Source of the DNA: VRUE01 sp963695835
Lineage (GTDB): Bacteria > Actinomycetota > Thermoleophilia > Solirubrobacterales > 70-9
Assembly (NCBI GenBank): GCA_963695835.1
Contig: CAVOHR010000002.1
Span: 310,001 to 374,000, forward strand
Direction of reading: 5' to 3'
Length of the DNA stretch: 64,000 bases
Notes under the pieces: generated by a model
Databases searched by the model: none
Seen by the model: only the letters and a program-made list of their open reading frames with translations
What the model was told of the DNA's origin: nothing
Shown: one piece after another, positions 32,312 to 41,600 of the stretch
Numbering within the stretch: the stretch's first letter is position 1
Layout: each line of letters opens with the position of its first letter
Translations under genes and position numbers: made by a program

Positions 32312-33949
32312 TCAGATCTCCTCGGGCACCATCTCGATCGCGCCGCAGGGGCACTCGGCGACGCAGAGGCCGCAGCCCTTGCAGAAATCGAGGTCGATCT
32401 CGTAGCGCTCGCCCGGCTCGCCGAGCTTGATCACGGCGTTGTCGGGGCAGACGCCGTAGCAGTTGTCGCAGGAGAAGCAGTTGCCGCAGGAGAGGCAGCG
32501 GCGCGCCTCGAACAGGGCGCTGCGCTCGTCTAGGCCGGCGACGACCTCGGCGAAGCTCGACGCCCGCCGCGCCGCTTCGAGCTGCGGCTGCACGGTGCGC
32601 GGCGCGTCGGAGTAGTACCAGGTGTTGAGGGTGTCGAAGGAGGCCAGGTCGTGCCTGGGCGGCGGCTCGTAGGCGACCCCGCGCAGCCACCTGTCGATGT
32701 GGCGGGCCGCCTTCTTGCCGTGGCCGACGCCGACCGTGACCGTGCGCTCGGCCGGGACCATGTCGCCGCCGGCGAAGATCCCCGCGTGTCCGGTCATCAT
32801 GTTCGGCCCGACCTCGACGACCCCGTCGGCGACCTCGATCCCGGGCACGCCCTGCAGCAGCGAGAGGTCGGCTTCCTGGCCCAGCGCCAGGACCAGCGAG
32901 TCGGCCTCCAGCTCCTCGGTCTCGCCGGTCGGCTGCGGGAAGCCGGACCCGTCCAGCTCCATCCGCTCGAGCAGCAGCTTGCCGTCTTCGAAGTGCTTGA
33001 CGGTGGAGAGCCAGCGCATCTCGACGCCCTCCTCCCTCGCCTCCTCGACCTCGCAGTCGTGGGCCGGCATCCGCTCGCGGGTGCGGCGGTAGACGACGAC
33101 CGCGTCGGTCGCGCCGAGCCGCTTCGCGGTGCGCGCCGCGTCCATCGCCGTGTCGCCGCCGCCGTAGACGGCGACCCGGCGGCCCAGCCGCGGCCGCCCC
33201 GCGCCCTCCATGCTCTCCAGCAGCGAGACCGCGTCGACGATCCGCTCCGCCTCGCCGGCCGGGACGTAGGCGCGGCGGCCGATGTGGGCGCCGACGGCGA
33301 GGAAGATCGCGTCGAAGCCGCCCTCGCGCAGCGCCTCGAGCGCGTTGTCCACCTTGGCGTTCAGCTTCAGCTCGACGCCGAGGTCGAGGATGCGCTGAAC
33401 CTCGGCCTCCAGCACGTCGCGCGGCAGCCGGTACTGGGGGATGCCGAAGCGCATCATCCCGCCGGGAAGCGCGCCGGCCTCGTGGATCGTCACCCCGTGG
33501 CCGAGCCGGGTGAGGTGGTAGGCGGCGGAGAGCCCGGACGGGCCGGAGCCGACGACCAGCACCCGCTTGCCGCTCGGCTCGGCGTCGACCTCGACCCTCC
33601 AGCCCCGCTTGATCGCCTCGTCGCCGAGGAAGCGCTCGACCGAGTGGATGCCGACCGCCTCGTCGAGCTGGGCGCGGTTGCAGGCGGTCTCGCAGGGGTG
33701 GTAGCAGACCCGGCCCATGATCGCCGGCAGCGGGTTGTCCTCGACCAGCTTGCGCCAGGCCCGCTCGTAGCCGCCCTCCCCCTCCTCGGCCTCGTACAGC
33801 CAGGCCTGGATGTTCTCCCCGGCCGGGCAGGCGTCGTTGCAGGGCGGCAGCCGGTCGACGTAGACGGCGCGCTCGGTGCGCCAGCTGCCGGTCTTGTTGG
33901 CGAGGCTGGAGCCGACGTCGAGCGTGATCGCGTAGGGCTTGTTGTTCAT
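32312..33949 (-). CDS. GltD-like NAD(P)H oxidoreductase fused to a 2x[4Fe-4S] ferredoxin
   Basis: 545 residues. The N-terminal Cys pattern ('CNDACPAGENIQAW', 'CYHPCETACNRAQ') and the two nucleotide-binding folds ('VLVVGSGPSGLSAAYHL', 'VAVYGGGDTAMDAAR') match the small subunit of glutamate synthase. The C-terminus carries Cys clusters 'CLSCGNCFSCDNCYGVCP' and 'CKGCGLCVAECPCGAI', as in delta subunits of 2-oxoacid:ferredoxin oxidoreductases. It overlaps the beta-subunit gene by 4 bases, so it likely moves electrons between the oxidoreductase and NAD(P)H. Confidence 0.85.
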   Translation of the reverse strand: MNNKPYAITLDVGSSLANKTGSWRTERAVYVDRLPPCNDACPAGENIQAWLYEAEEGEGGYERAWRKLVEDNPLPAIMGRVCYHPCETACNRAQLDEAVGIHSVERFLGDEAIKRGWRVEVDAEPSGKRVLVVGSGPSGLSAAYHLTRLGHGVTIHEAGALPGGMMRFGIPQYRLPRDVLEAEVQRILDLGVELKLNAKVDNALEALREGGFDAIFLAVGAHIGRRAYVPAGEAERIVDAVSLLESMEGAGRPRLGRRVAVYGGGDTAMDAARTAKRLGATDAVVVYRRTRERMPAHDCEVEEAREEGVEMRWLSTVKHFEDGKLLLERMELDGSGFPQPTGETEELEADSLVLALGQEADLSLLQGVPGIEVADGVVEVGPNMMTGHAGIFAGGDMVPAERTVTVGVGHGKKAARHIDRWLRGVAYEPPPRHDLASFDTLNTWYYSDAPRTVQPQLEAARRASSFAEVVAGLDERSALFEARRCLSCGNCFSCDNCYGVCPDNAVIKLGEPGERYEIDLDFCKGCGLCVAECPCGAIEMVPEEI

Positions 33950-35013
33950 CGGGGCGTCCCCGTATCCGATATCGACCCCATTCCGGTGGGGTGAATGTCG
34001 GATGCGTCGATTCCGGCCGCCTCGGAAAGCAGCCCGTAGCGGCGGATGTTGGCGTCGGCGATCGCCTGGAGGCGCTCGATCACGTCGGTGCGGGGCGGGT
34101 CGCCGAACAGGTGCGCGTAGCGGCGCTGCGGCCGCAGGTACTCCTCGACCGGGACCCGGCGGCGGATCCTCGAGACGGCGACCACCTCGCCGTCCTCGGC
34201 CTCGAAGACCGGGAAGAAGCCGCTCTCGACGACCAGCCGGGCGAGCTTGACCGTGTCGGCGGAGTCCGCGCCCCAGCCGAGCGGGCAGGGGACGAAGACG
34301 TGCAGGTAGCGGGGGCCGCGGAACTCCATCGCCCGCTCGACCTTGCGCTCGAGGTCGTGCAGGTCGGCGACGGTGGCGGTGGCGACGTAGGGAATGCCGT
34401 GGGCCATCGCGATCCGCGGCATGTCCTTGCCCTGGCCGAAGTCGTTGCCGGGGCGATCGGGGCCGATCGGCTTGGTGTTGGCGGTGCGGGCGGCCGGCGG
34501 GGTCGCCCCGGAGCGCTGCACGCCGGTGTTCATGTAGGCCTCGTTGTCGTAACAGATGTAGAGCACGTCGTCACCCCGCTCGAACATCCCCGAGAGGCAG
34601 CCGAAGCCGATGTCGACGGTGCCGCCGTCGCCGCCCTGGCCGACCACGCGGACGTCCTCGCGCCCCTTCGCCCGCAGCGCCGCGGCGACCCCGGTGGCGA
34701 CCGCGGGCGCGTTGCCGAACAGCGAGTGGATCCAGGGCAGCTGCCAGGAGGACTCCGGGAAGGGGGTCGAGAAGACCTCCAGGCAGCCGGTCGCGTTGGC
34801 GGCGATCAGCTGGCCGCCGGTGGCGCGCATCGCCGCGTCGAGCGCGTAGCGGGCGCCGAGCGCCTCGCCGCAGCCCTGGCAGGCGCGGTGGCCGCTGGTC
34901 AGCGTGTTGGAACGGTCCATCCGCGCCTGCACGGTGCGCTGCTCGGGGTCGAGCAGGCGGTTGCCGGCGGCGAAGCTGCCGACCTGGTAGAAGCGCACCC
35001 GCTGCTCGGCCAT
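33946..35013 (-). CDS. porB: 2-oxoacid:ferredoxin oxidoreductase, beta (TPP-binding) subunit
   Basis: 355 residues from ATG 35013. 'CQGCGEALGARYAL' supplies Fe-S cysteines, and 'GQGGDGGTVDIGFG' with 'YDNEAYMNTG' forms the thiamine-diphosphate/Mg site. 'SGATPP.ARTANTKP' is typical of pyruvate/ketoacid PorB. In the complex it decarboxylates a 2-oxoacid to acyl-CoA and reduces ferredoxin. The last 20 residues come from a palindromic repeat (33961-34006) read in frame and have no family counterpart that I know. Confidence 0.88.
   Translation of the reverse strand: MAEQRVRFYQVGSFAAGNRLLDPEQRTVQARMDRSNTLTSGHRACQGCGEALGARYALDAAMRATGGQLIAANATGCLEVFSTPFPESSWQLPWIHSLFGNAPAVATGVAAALRAKGREDVRVVGQGGDGGTVDIGFGCLSGMFERGDDVLYICYDNEAYMNTGVQRSGATPPAARTANTKPIGPDRPGNDFGQGKDMPRIAMAHGIPYVATATVADLHDLERKVERAMEFRGPRYLHVFVPCPLGWGADSADTVKLARLVVESGFFPVFEAEDGEVVAVSRIRRRVPVEEYLRPQRRYAHLFGDPPRTDVIERLQAIADANIRRYGLLSEAAGIDASDIHPTGMGSISDTGTPR
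33961..34006. repeat. 46-bp palindromic repeat, copy B (in the 3' end of porB)
   Basis: Imperfect palindrome (16 of 20 arm positions pair). One arm shares 22 identical bases with the element at 24320-24365. Here it is read in frame and supplies the C-terminal residues of the beta subunit ('DIHPTGMGSISDTG'). Confidence 0.72.
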
Positions 35014-36266
35014 CAGTGCGGCCTCGCGGCGACGATGCCGGCTTCTCGCAGGATGTTCTCGGCGTGCGGGCCGCTGCGCCCACCCGCCGCCATCCGCCGC
35101 AGCTCGGCGTCGACCCGCTCGCTGTCGAGGTCGAGGAAGGTGAGCGGCTGGAGCCGGTCGGCGATCGCCTCGGCGAACAGCGCCCGCAGCGAGCGCTTGG
35201 TGATCGCGCGGCCACCGAGGCCGGCGACCACCGTATAGCCGTTGAGCTGGATGCCCGACAGCGCCATGCGGACGTTGGCGGAGACGATCCCGCCGATCCC
35301 CACCGCCAGCGCCTTCTCGAGCACGACGACCCGCTCGGCGCCGGCCAGCGCCGCCCGCACCTCCGCCAGCGGGAAGGGCCGGAACGACTTGATCGCCAGC
35401 GCGCCGATCCTCTCTCCCTCGGCACGCAGCTCGTCGATCGTGTCCTCGATCGTGCCGAGGACCGAGCCGAGTGCGACGACGACGGTCTCGGCGTCCTCGA
35501 GCCGGTAACCGCGCACGAGGCCGCCGGAGGGCCGTCCGAACGCCCGCTCGAAGCCGGCCGCCACCTCGGGGATGACGTCGAGCGCCTGCATCTGCTTGGC
35601 GTGGGCGAGGTACTTGACCTCGGCGAAGGCCTCGGGCCCGACCATCGCCCCGATCGTCACCGGGTCGGCCGGGTCGAGGACCTGGCGCGGCTCGAACGGC
35701 GGCAGGAAGGCATCGACCTGCTCGGCGGTCGGCACGTCGACCCGCTCGTAGGCGTGGGTGAGGACGAAGCCGTCCATACAGACCATCACCGGCAGCGAGA
35801 GCCGCTCGGCGATCGCGAAGGCCTGGGCGTGGAGGTCGGCCGCCTCCTGGTTGTCCTCGGCGTAGAGCTGGATCCAGCCGCAGTCGCGCTGGGACATCGC
35901 GTCGCTGTGGTCGTTCCAGATGTTGATCGGGGCGCCGATCGCCCGGTTGGCGACGGTCATCACGATCGGCAGGCCGAGGCCGGAGGCGTTGTAGAGGGCC
36001 TCGGCCATGTAGAGCAGGCCCTGGCTGGCGGTCGCCGTGTAGGCGCGCGCCCCGGCCGCCGAGGCGCCGATGCATACCGACAGCGCCGCGAACTCGGACT
36101 CGACCATTACGTACTCGCAGCGGTCCAGCTCGCCGGCGCGGACCAGGTCGGAGAGGCCCTCGACGATGTGGGTCTGCGGCGAGATCGGGTAGGCGCAGAC
36201 GACCTCCGGCCGGCAGCGCGCCACCGTCTCGGCCACCGCCGCCGATCCCTCGAGCTGCCTAAGCAC
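35013..36266 (-). CDS. porA: 2-oxoacid:ferredoxin oxidoreductase, alpha subunit
   Basis: 417 residues from a GTG start that overlaps the end of the gamma gene by 8 bases. 'YPISPQTHIVEGL', 'ESEFAALSVCIGASAAGAR', 'TASQGLLYMAEALY' and 'IWNDHSDAMSQRD' are the conserved alpha-subunit blocks. It pairs with the beta subunit to hold thiamine diphosphate and contact CoA. The exact oxoacid (pyruvate or another) cannot be read from the sequence. Confidence 0.88.
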   Translation of the reverse strand: MLRQLEGSAAVAETVARCRPEVVCAYPISPQTHIVEGLSDLVRAGELDRCEYVMVESEFAALSVCIGASAAGARAYTATASQGLLYMAEALYNASGLGLPIVMTVANRAIGAPINIWNDHSDAMSQRDCGWIQLYAEDNQEAADLHAQAFAIAERLSLPVMVCMDGFVLTHAYERVDVPTAEQVDAFLPPFEPRQVLDPADPVTIGAMVGPEAFAEVKYLAHAKQMQALDVIPEVAAGFERAFGRPSGGLVRGYRLEDAETVVVALGSVLGTIEDTIDELRAEGERIGALAIKSFRPFPLAEVRAALAGAERVVVLEKALAVGIGGIVSANVRMALSGIQLNGYTVVAGLGGRAITKRSLRALFAEAIADRLQPLTFLDLDSERVDAELRRMAAGGRSGPHAENILREAGIVAARPH

Positions 36267-36858
36267 TCGCCACCCCGGCTGTCTCGCGCTCGACGTACTC
36301 GAAGCAGGCCTCGGCGGCGGCGACGTTGCCCTCGCCGGCGGCGCCGCTGAAGCGCTCGCGGATCGCCGCGGTGACCGAATCGAGGCGCAGGGCGCCGGTC
36401 AGCGCCGCGAAGCCGCCGAGCAGCGTCGCGTTGGGCAGCGGCCGGCCGAGGTGGCGGCGCGCGAGCTCGGTTGCGGGGACGCTGAGCAGGCGCTCGGCCC
36501 GGGACCGCTCGGCGAGGTCGCCGAGGCCGAGCTCGCCGAAGCCGCGGCTGCTGTTGAGCAGGACGTATCCGTCGGGCCGCAGGCCGCCGAAGAGGTCGAC
36601 CTGGTGCAGCAGGGTCGGGTCCTGGACGATCAGCGCGTCGGGCTCGACGACCGGTTCGCGGGTGCGGATCGGCATGTCGCCGAAGCGGCAGAAGGAGACG
36701 ACCGGCGCCCCGGTCCGCTCCGAGCCGAAGCTGGGGAAGGCCTGCGCGTGGCGGCCCTCGTCGAAGGCGGCGACCGAGAGCAGCTCGGCGGCCGTCACCA
36801 CCCCCTGGCCCCCGCGACCATGGATGCGTACCTCGAACGTCGGTCTCAACCCCTCCAT
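36259..36858 (-). CDS. porG: 2-oxoacid:ferredoxin oxidoreductase, gamma subunit
   Basis: 199 residues. 'EVRIHGRGGQGVVTAAELL' at the N-terminus and 'AFPSFGSERTGAPV' are diagnostic for the gamma subunit, which shapes the CoA site. First gene of the operon gamma-alpha-beta-delta; all joints overlap by 1-8 bases, so the four subunits are made together. Confidence 0.88.
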   Translation of the reverse strand: MEGLRPTFEVRIHGRGGQGVVTAAELLSVAAFDEGRHAQAFPSFGSERTGAPVVSFCRFGDMPIRTREPVVEPDALIVQDPTLLHQVDLFGGLRPDGYVLLNSSRGFGELGLGDLAERSRAERLLSVPATELARRHLGRPLPNATLLGGFAALTGALRLDSVTAAIRERFSGAAGEGNVAAAEACFEYVERETAGVASA

Positions 36859-36889
36859 CGGCCCAACGTAGAGAGCGCGGCGGCGCGCT

Positions 36890-37525
36890 TCATCCGTGGT
36901 TCCGGGCAGTCCCGGCGCGGCGAAGTACGGAGCGCGGGAGGCCGGTGCCGGCCGGCAGGGCGCCGAGCAGGGCTCGGCGGGCGGTCAGCCAGGCGAGCGG
37001 GCGCTTGAGGACGGCGACGCGAAGGCCGCGGGAGACCAGGTCGCGGACCGCCAGCGCCGCGAGCGGTCGGTCCTCGCGCAGGTCGGCGCGGAGCAGCGCG
37101 CCGGTGGACCCGATCCGCGGCTCGGCGAGCACCGGCTGGAGCAGTGCGGGCGGCAGATGGACGACTGCGACCGAGCCGCGGACGAGCGGCAGCGCCGCGG
37201 GGATCCGCTCGATGCCCTCGGCGTCGCCGGGCAGCTTCAGGTGGCAGGTGCTGCCCCGCGAGGCCACGCCCGACTCCGGCATGTGGACCGCCAGGCGCTC
37301 CTCCAGGTCCCGCGCCGCCGCGGTGGCGAGCAGCGAGGGACGCAGGGCGCGTCCATCGCCGAGATCGATCAGCAGGCCGGCGCGATCCGGGTCGGAGCCG
37401 GCGCAGGCCAGCGCCGCGGCCGCGGCGCGGGAGCCGCTCGCGGCGCCGACGCGAGTCACCACGACGATGGTGAAGGATTTGGGGGCCTCCCCTACCCCAA
37501 ATCCTTCATTCGACCGCCCCGCCAT
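36890..37525 (-). CDS. Unknown protein downstream of TadE genes
   Basis: 211 residues. 'FTIVVVTRVGAASGSRAAAAAL' followed by 'GLLIDLGDGRALRPSLLATA' hints at a P-loop-like Rossmann start, as in TadZ/CpaE proteins, but no Walker motif is complete. It directly follows the second TadE gene (stop and start adjacent), so it belongs to the pilus operon. A 14-bp perfect inverted repeat (37471-37508) lies just inside the start; a start after this hairpin is possible, because 'NEGFGVGEAPKS' looks added. Confidence 0.6.
   Translation of the reverse strand: MAGRSNEGFGVGEAPKSFTIVVVTRVGAASGSRAAAAALACAGSDPDRAGLLIDLGDGRALRPSLLATAAARDLEERLAVHMPESGVASRGSTCHLKLPGDAEGIERIPAALPLVRGSVAVVHLPPALLQPVLAEPRIGSTGALLRADLREDRPLAALAVRDLVSRGLRVAVLKRPLAWLTARRALLGALPAGTGLPRSVLRRAGTARNHG
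37471..37508. repeat. Stem-loop at the start of the TadE-linked gene
   Basis: tgaaggatttgggg (37471-37484) pairs perfectly with ccccaaatccttca (37495-37508), with 10 bases in the loop. It covers codons about 6-18 of the gene at 36890-37525 and could hide or replace its translation start. Confidence 0.6.
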
Positions 37526-37867
37526 CTATCGCGGCCTCGCCACCGCGGTCGAGGTGACGGCGAGCCGGCCGGCGAGCGCCGGCAGCGGCGAGGGCGGCGG
37601 CAGGCGCACCGTCACCCGGCCGTCGCTGACCGAGACGTCGACCTCGCCCTCGGCCCAGCCGGGCAGCGCGTCCCGCGCGGCGGCGACCGCCGGCCGCCCC
37701 GAGGCCAGCGCCAGCGCCCCCGCCTCGGCGGCGCCGTCGGCGAGGGTGAGCGTGTAGCCGGTGGTGAGCAGTTGCAGCGCGAGGAGCGCGGCCAGGAGCA
37801 GCGCCGGCAAGGCGGCCACGAGCTCGACCGTCGACTGGCCCTCCTCGCTTCCGGTGCGCCTAGCCAT
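37526..37867 (-). CDS. TadE-like pseudopilin
   Basis: 113 residues. 'EEGQSTVELVAALPALLLAALLALQLL' has the prepilin-type Glu and the hydrophobic helix of TadE-family proteins, here given as the adjoining parts of one segment (residues 8-34). The rest is a small exported domain. TadE proteins help assemble Flp-type pili. It overlaps the upstream TadE gene by 8 bases. Confidence 0.78.
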   Translation of the reverse strand: MARRTGSEEGQSTVELVAALPALLLAALLALQLLTTGYTLTLADGAAEAGALALASGRPAVAAARDALPGWAEGEVDVSVSDGRVTVRLPPPSPLPALAGRLAVTSTAVARPR

Positions 37868-38213
37868 CGCCGGACTCCAGCGCCGCCTCGGCGCCGACCG
37901 TCAGCTTCGGCACGATCGGCAGCAGGCGCGGGACCGGCACGCGGACGGAGACGGCGTCGCCTTCCTCGACCTCCGCACCGGAACGCAGGGCGTCCGGCAG
38001 CGCCTGCCGCGCGGCGGACGCGGCGTCGCCGCCGACCAGCGCCGCCCTCGCGCCCGCCCGCGCCGCCACGCCCGCCGACCACAGCGCCGCCCCCGCAGCC
38101 CCGATCTGTGCCGCCACCAGAACCGCCAGCAGCAGGAACGGCACCACCCCGATCAGCTCGACCGAGGCTGTCCCGTCCTCCCTGCGAGGGCTGCTGGCGG
38201 CCTGGCGCGACAC
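37860..38213 (-). CDS. TadE-like pseudopilin, first gene of the operon
   Basis: 117 residues: basic N-terminus, 'DGTASVELIGVVPFLLLAVL' (helix with the Glu at position 5 of the mature form) and a short outer domain. The leader at 38229-38257 is almost identical to the one in front of the TadG-like fusion at 28,905 and sits at the same 15-base distance, which suggests shared control of the two tad loci. Confidence 0.78.
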   Translation of the reverse strand: MSRQAASSPRREDGTASVELIGVVPFLLLAVLVAAQIGAAGAALWSAGVAARAGARAALVGGDAASAARQALPDALRSGAEVEEGDAVSVRVPVPRLLPIVPKLTVGAEAALESGDG

Positions 38214-38228
38214 ACCCCGACCGTCGCA

Positions 38229-38257
38229 GGCGCCGGCGCGCGTGTGGCGCGCACAAT
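38229..38257 (-). promoter_or_regulatory. Shared tad leader element, copy 2
   Basis: Matches 28921-28949 at 28 of 29 bases and lies exactly 15 bases before the TadE start. Likely a common promoter, leader or regulator site for pilus genes. Confidence 0.55.
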
Positions 38258-38311
38258 GAAAATCTTCTGCAAACCCTTACGCGCGAGAGGCCGGCAGCCG
38301 GCCCCCTGTGC

Positions 38312-38662
38312 TCAGTACGTATGCGCTTCCATCCAGATCTTCCAGATCGCGGCGATCGAGGCGCCGAGCAGGACGATCCAGACCAGGGTGCCGCCGCCGG
38401 TCGAGAACAGCTCGTTGCTGCCGGCGATCAGCAGGGAGATCAGGCCGAGGGCGGCGTAGAGGATCGCGCGGCGGCCGTCGCCGAGCGATGCCAGGGTGAG
38501 CTGGTTCTGGCGGCTGAGGACGAACACCGTCCAGGCGATCGCCGCCAGGAAGCCCATCGTGATCGCGGTCAGCACCGCATCGGCGGCGTTGCCGCCGGCG
38601 GGGACGAACGCCACCACGAAGGCGAGCAGCATCACGATCGCGGCGTTTCGCAGGGCACGCAC
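38312..38662 (-). CDS. Small integral membrane protein
   Basis: 116 residues from GTG 38662. Four hydrophobic helices are visible ('AAIVMLLAFVVAFVP', 'AVLTAITMGFLAAIAWTVF', 'AILYAALGLISLLIAG', 'LVWIVLLGASIAAIWKIW') with short polar loops. No family recognised. A longer upstream frame reads only antisense of the NACHT gene. It follows the NACHT gene on the same strand after 17 bases and could be co-transcribed with it. Confidence 0.6.
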   Translation of the reverse strand: MRALRNAAIVMLLAFVVAFVPAGGNAADAVLTAITMGFLAAIAWTVFVLSRQNQLTLASLGDGRRAILYAALGLISLLIAGSNELFSTGGGTLVWIVLLGASIAAIWKIWMEAHTY

Positions 38663-38679
38663 AGGGAAAATTGTACGGC

Positions 38680-41600
38680 CTAGGTTCGGGCTCGGCGCTC
38701 CATTTCCCGCCAGAACCGCCGCAGCGCCGGCTTGCGCATGCGCTTCTGCCAGGACGGCTTGCGGTGGTCGGCCACCTCGTACTGACCTCGGCAGAACGCC
38801 CGGCTGACGGTTCGCTGCCCGTTCGGCTCGTCCGGCGGCGGCTGCCGCAGGGGGCAGAGGCCGTACCTGCAGCCGGCCGGGCACCCGGCACCGAGGACCT
38901 CCCGCCGGTCGCGGCTGCCGTGCAGGCAGTAGGGCAGCTCCTTCATGTGGGGGAAGTACGCCTGACGGTCCTCGGGGGCGCCCTCCCTGAGGTTGAGCAG
39001 CAGGGTGACGTCGGCGACAAGCTGTGCGGCGTCCCTGTTCATCTCGGTGGAGCGCCGGCTGACCGCCACCCCCTCGTCCGCCCAGATCAGCGACTGCCAG
39101 CGGTTGCTGCCGGCCGCGCGTCGCCTCACGGCCCGCCTGGCGAGGCGCGCGGCGCGCCAGACGAACGGATGCGGCTCGCCGCCACCGCGCAGCAGCCGGC
39201 CGAAGGCGTCGAAGGCCACCCGGCGGTCGGAGCCGGCGATCGTGTAGAGCGCAAGAGCCTGATGAAGCACGAGCCTCGCGTACCAGTAGCCGGCGTGGTC
39301 GAGGCAGAGGTCGGTGACGAGCCGCCGGTTGTTCGCGACGAGGCCCGGCCCCCCGCTCCGCGTCGGGTCGCTCGCGTGGTACATCGCGTCGCGCTTGAAC
39401 CCCTGCGCGAGCGATGCCTCCAGCTCCGGGTGCCCACCCTGGAAGGCGAGCCTGACGAACTGCTCGAGCGCTTCGCGCGCGCCGCGCACGTCCTTCGCGC
39501 GGGCCTCGTCGCGCGCGACGCCGCCGTTACCGCCGGCAGGGGACCTGGCGTCGCCCCCCTCGCGCGAGGAGCCGGGCGCCGCGTCCGCGACGTTCTCGCG
39601 CAGGCCGCTGACTATCGCCGGCAGGATCCAGCCAAGAGCCTGAAGCGATTGGGGGTCTTCGCTCGGGCTCCAGGGGTCGGGGTCGTGCCCGTCCGGCGGC
39701 TGGTCCGCCGGGGGCTCGGGCGATTCGAGCGAGAGGTCGCGGTCGCTCCGCAGAGCCGCACGCTCCAGCAGTTCGTCGATCCACTCCTTGAGCGCCTCGT
39801 ACGCGACCAGCGCGTCGGCCTCGATGGCTTCGCTGGCGGCGCGCCGGACCTCCTGGTCCGGATCGCGCGCGAACTCCCACAGGCACACCCAGCCTTTGGA
39901 GGTGTTCAGCGCGGCGATGCTCGCGATCGCGTGGAGTTTCGTCCACAGCGTCGCGCCGCGAGCGTTCCGCGCGCATTTCACGATCGCCCTCCTCGGGCAC
40001 TTCATGATCTCGTCTTCCAGGCGCTCCAGATCCTCCTGCTCCCCGCATCCCACGTCTTCTTCGTCCGGGCCGACACCGGTCGCGCAGACGATCTCGGCCG
40101 CGGTCGTCAGCTTGGCCAGCGCGTCGTCGGGATCGACGCGCCTCCCCTCCGGGTGGAACTTCTTGCGCGGGTCGAGGCGAGCGCCGTTCTGGCCGTCCTC
40201 GCCGGCAGCTTCGCCCGGAAGCAACTCGATCGCCTGCCGGACCAGCCGCTCCAGGATGCTCTCGACGACCTCCGGTGGCTCGCCGGCGCCATCCGGGGGC
40301 TCCCCCTTCGACGTGTACAGCGCGGCGAAGGTCAGCGTCATGTGGGCGGTCAGTCGATCGGGGAAGCGCCGGTCGAGCAGGGCGCCGACCCAGTCGAGCG
40401 GCTTCGCCTTCACCCAACCGTCCCTGTCGGGCCGGCTGCGAACCTCCGCGCTCCGGCGCGCCAGGCAGCGCCCGGCCAGATAGGCCTGCATGATCCGGTG
40501 GTGGAAGTGCAGCTCGCCGTCCGGGTCGCGGTCGAGGATGCGCAGGCGCTCGCCGGTGTCGACCACCTCGTGCGCGGACACCGTGCTCCTCCTCGCGCCG
40601 CCGGCGGCGAACCGGGCGCGATCGTCGGACTTGAGGAACTGCTCGATCTTCGTCCTCTCCGCCTTGCCTCCGTGAGCCTCGATCGCCGTCGCCGCCAGGG
40701 TCGCCAGGGCGGCCTCCGAGAGCGCCTCGAGGCAGCTCTCGCGCTCGCTGGGCTCGATCGCAAGCCAGCGGTGCACCCGGCCGGCGACGACCTCGTCGTA
40801 GAAGCGCTCCAGCAGCAGGAAGCGAACCCACAGCGGGTTCCACTCGCAGCGCCCGTCTTCCCTTTCCCGGACCCGCCCTCTGTAGCGGCGCTCCTTCCGG
40901 AACGCGCGGGCGGGCGCCAGCTCCTCGCACCTCCCGACCGCGACCAGCCTGGCAAGCAGCTCGAGGTAGAAGGGCACTTCCGCGAACCGCCCTTCCTGTA
41001 CCCACTGCGCGACGGTTCCCCTGACCTCGCCACGGGGCCGGCCCTCCGCTATCGAGCCTGGTTCGGCCCCGGCCACCCGCAGTACGTGACTCACCGCCGC
41101 CCGCGGGTCGAGGTCCTCGAGGTCGATCGCCGCGGCCGCCAGGCCGGCCGGGATGCCGGCGGGACGGGTGGTCACCACGGCGGGAAGGTCCGCGCCCGCC
41201 AGCTCGTCGAGGGCGCGGCGCAGGATGAAGCCGCGCTCGCCGTCGGGGGCGATGCGGTCGACGTCGTCGATCGCGACCACGACCCGCCCCTGCTGGCGCA
41301 GCCAGTGCCAGAGATCCTCGAGCCGGGCGCTCGAGCCGATCAGACCCCGGGCATGCTGCTTGAAGCGATCTTCCGCCGCCCGCACGAGGTCTTTCGGCAT
41401 CTCTCCCCAGATCGGCACGACGACCGGCACGATCCCGGTGCGCGCCAGCCGTTCGGCGAGGTCGACCAGCGCCGTGGTCTTGCCCGCGCCCGGCTCGCCG
41501 ACCAGCATCTGGATGTCGCTGCGCCGCGGGTCGAGGATGCCGGGCAGCACATCGTCGTAGAGGTCCTCGCGCGGCACGATCGGCACCTCTTCCTCGCGCG

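Noticed and set aside
36890..37525. TadZ/CpaE ATPase
   Set aside because: The start resembles a Rossmann strand, but there is no complete Walker A or deviant Walker motif, so only an unknown pilus-linked protein is claimed.
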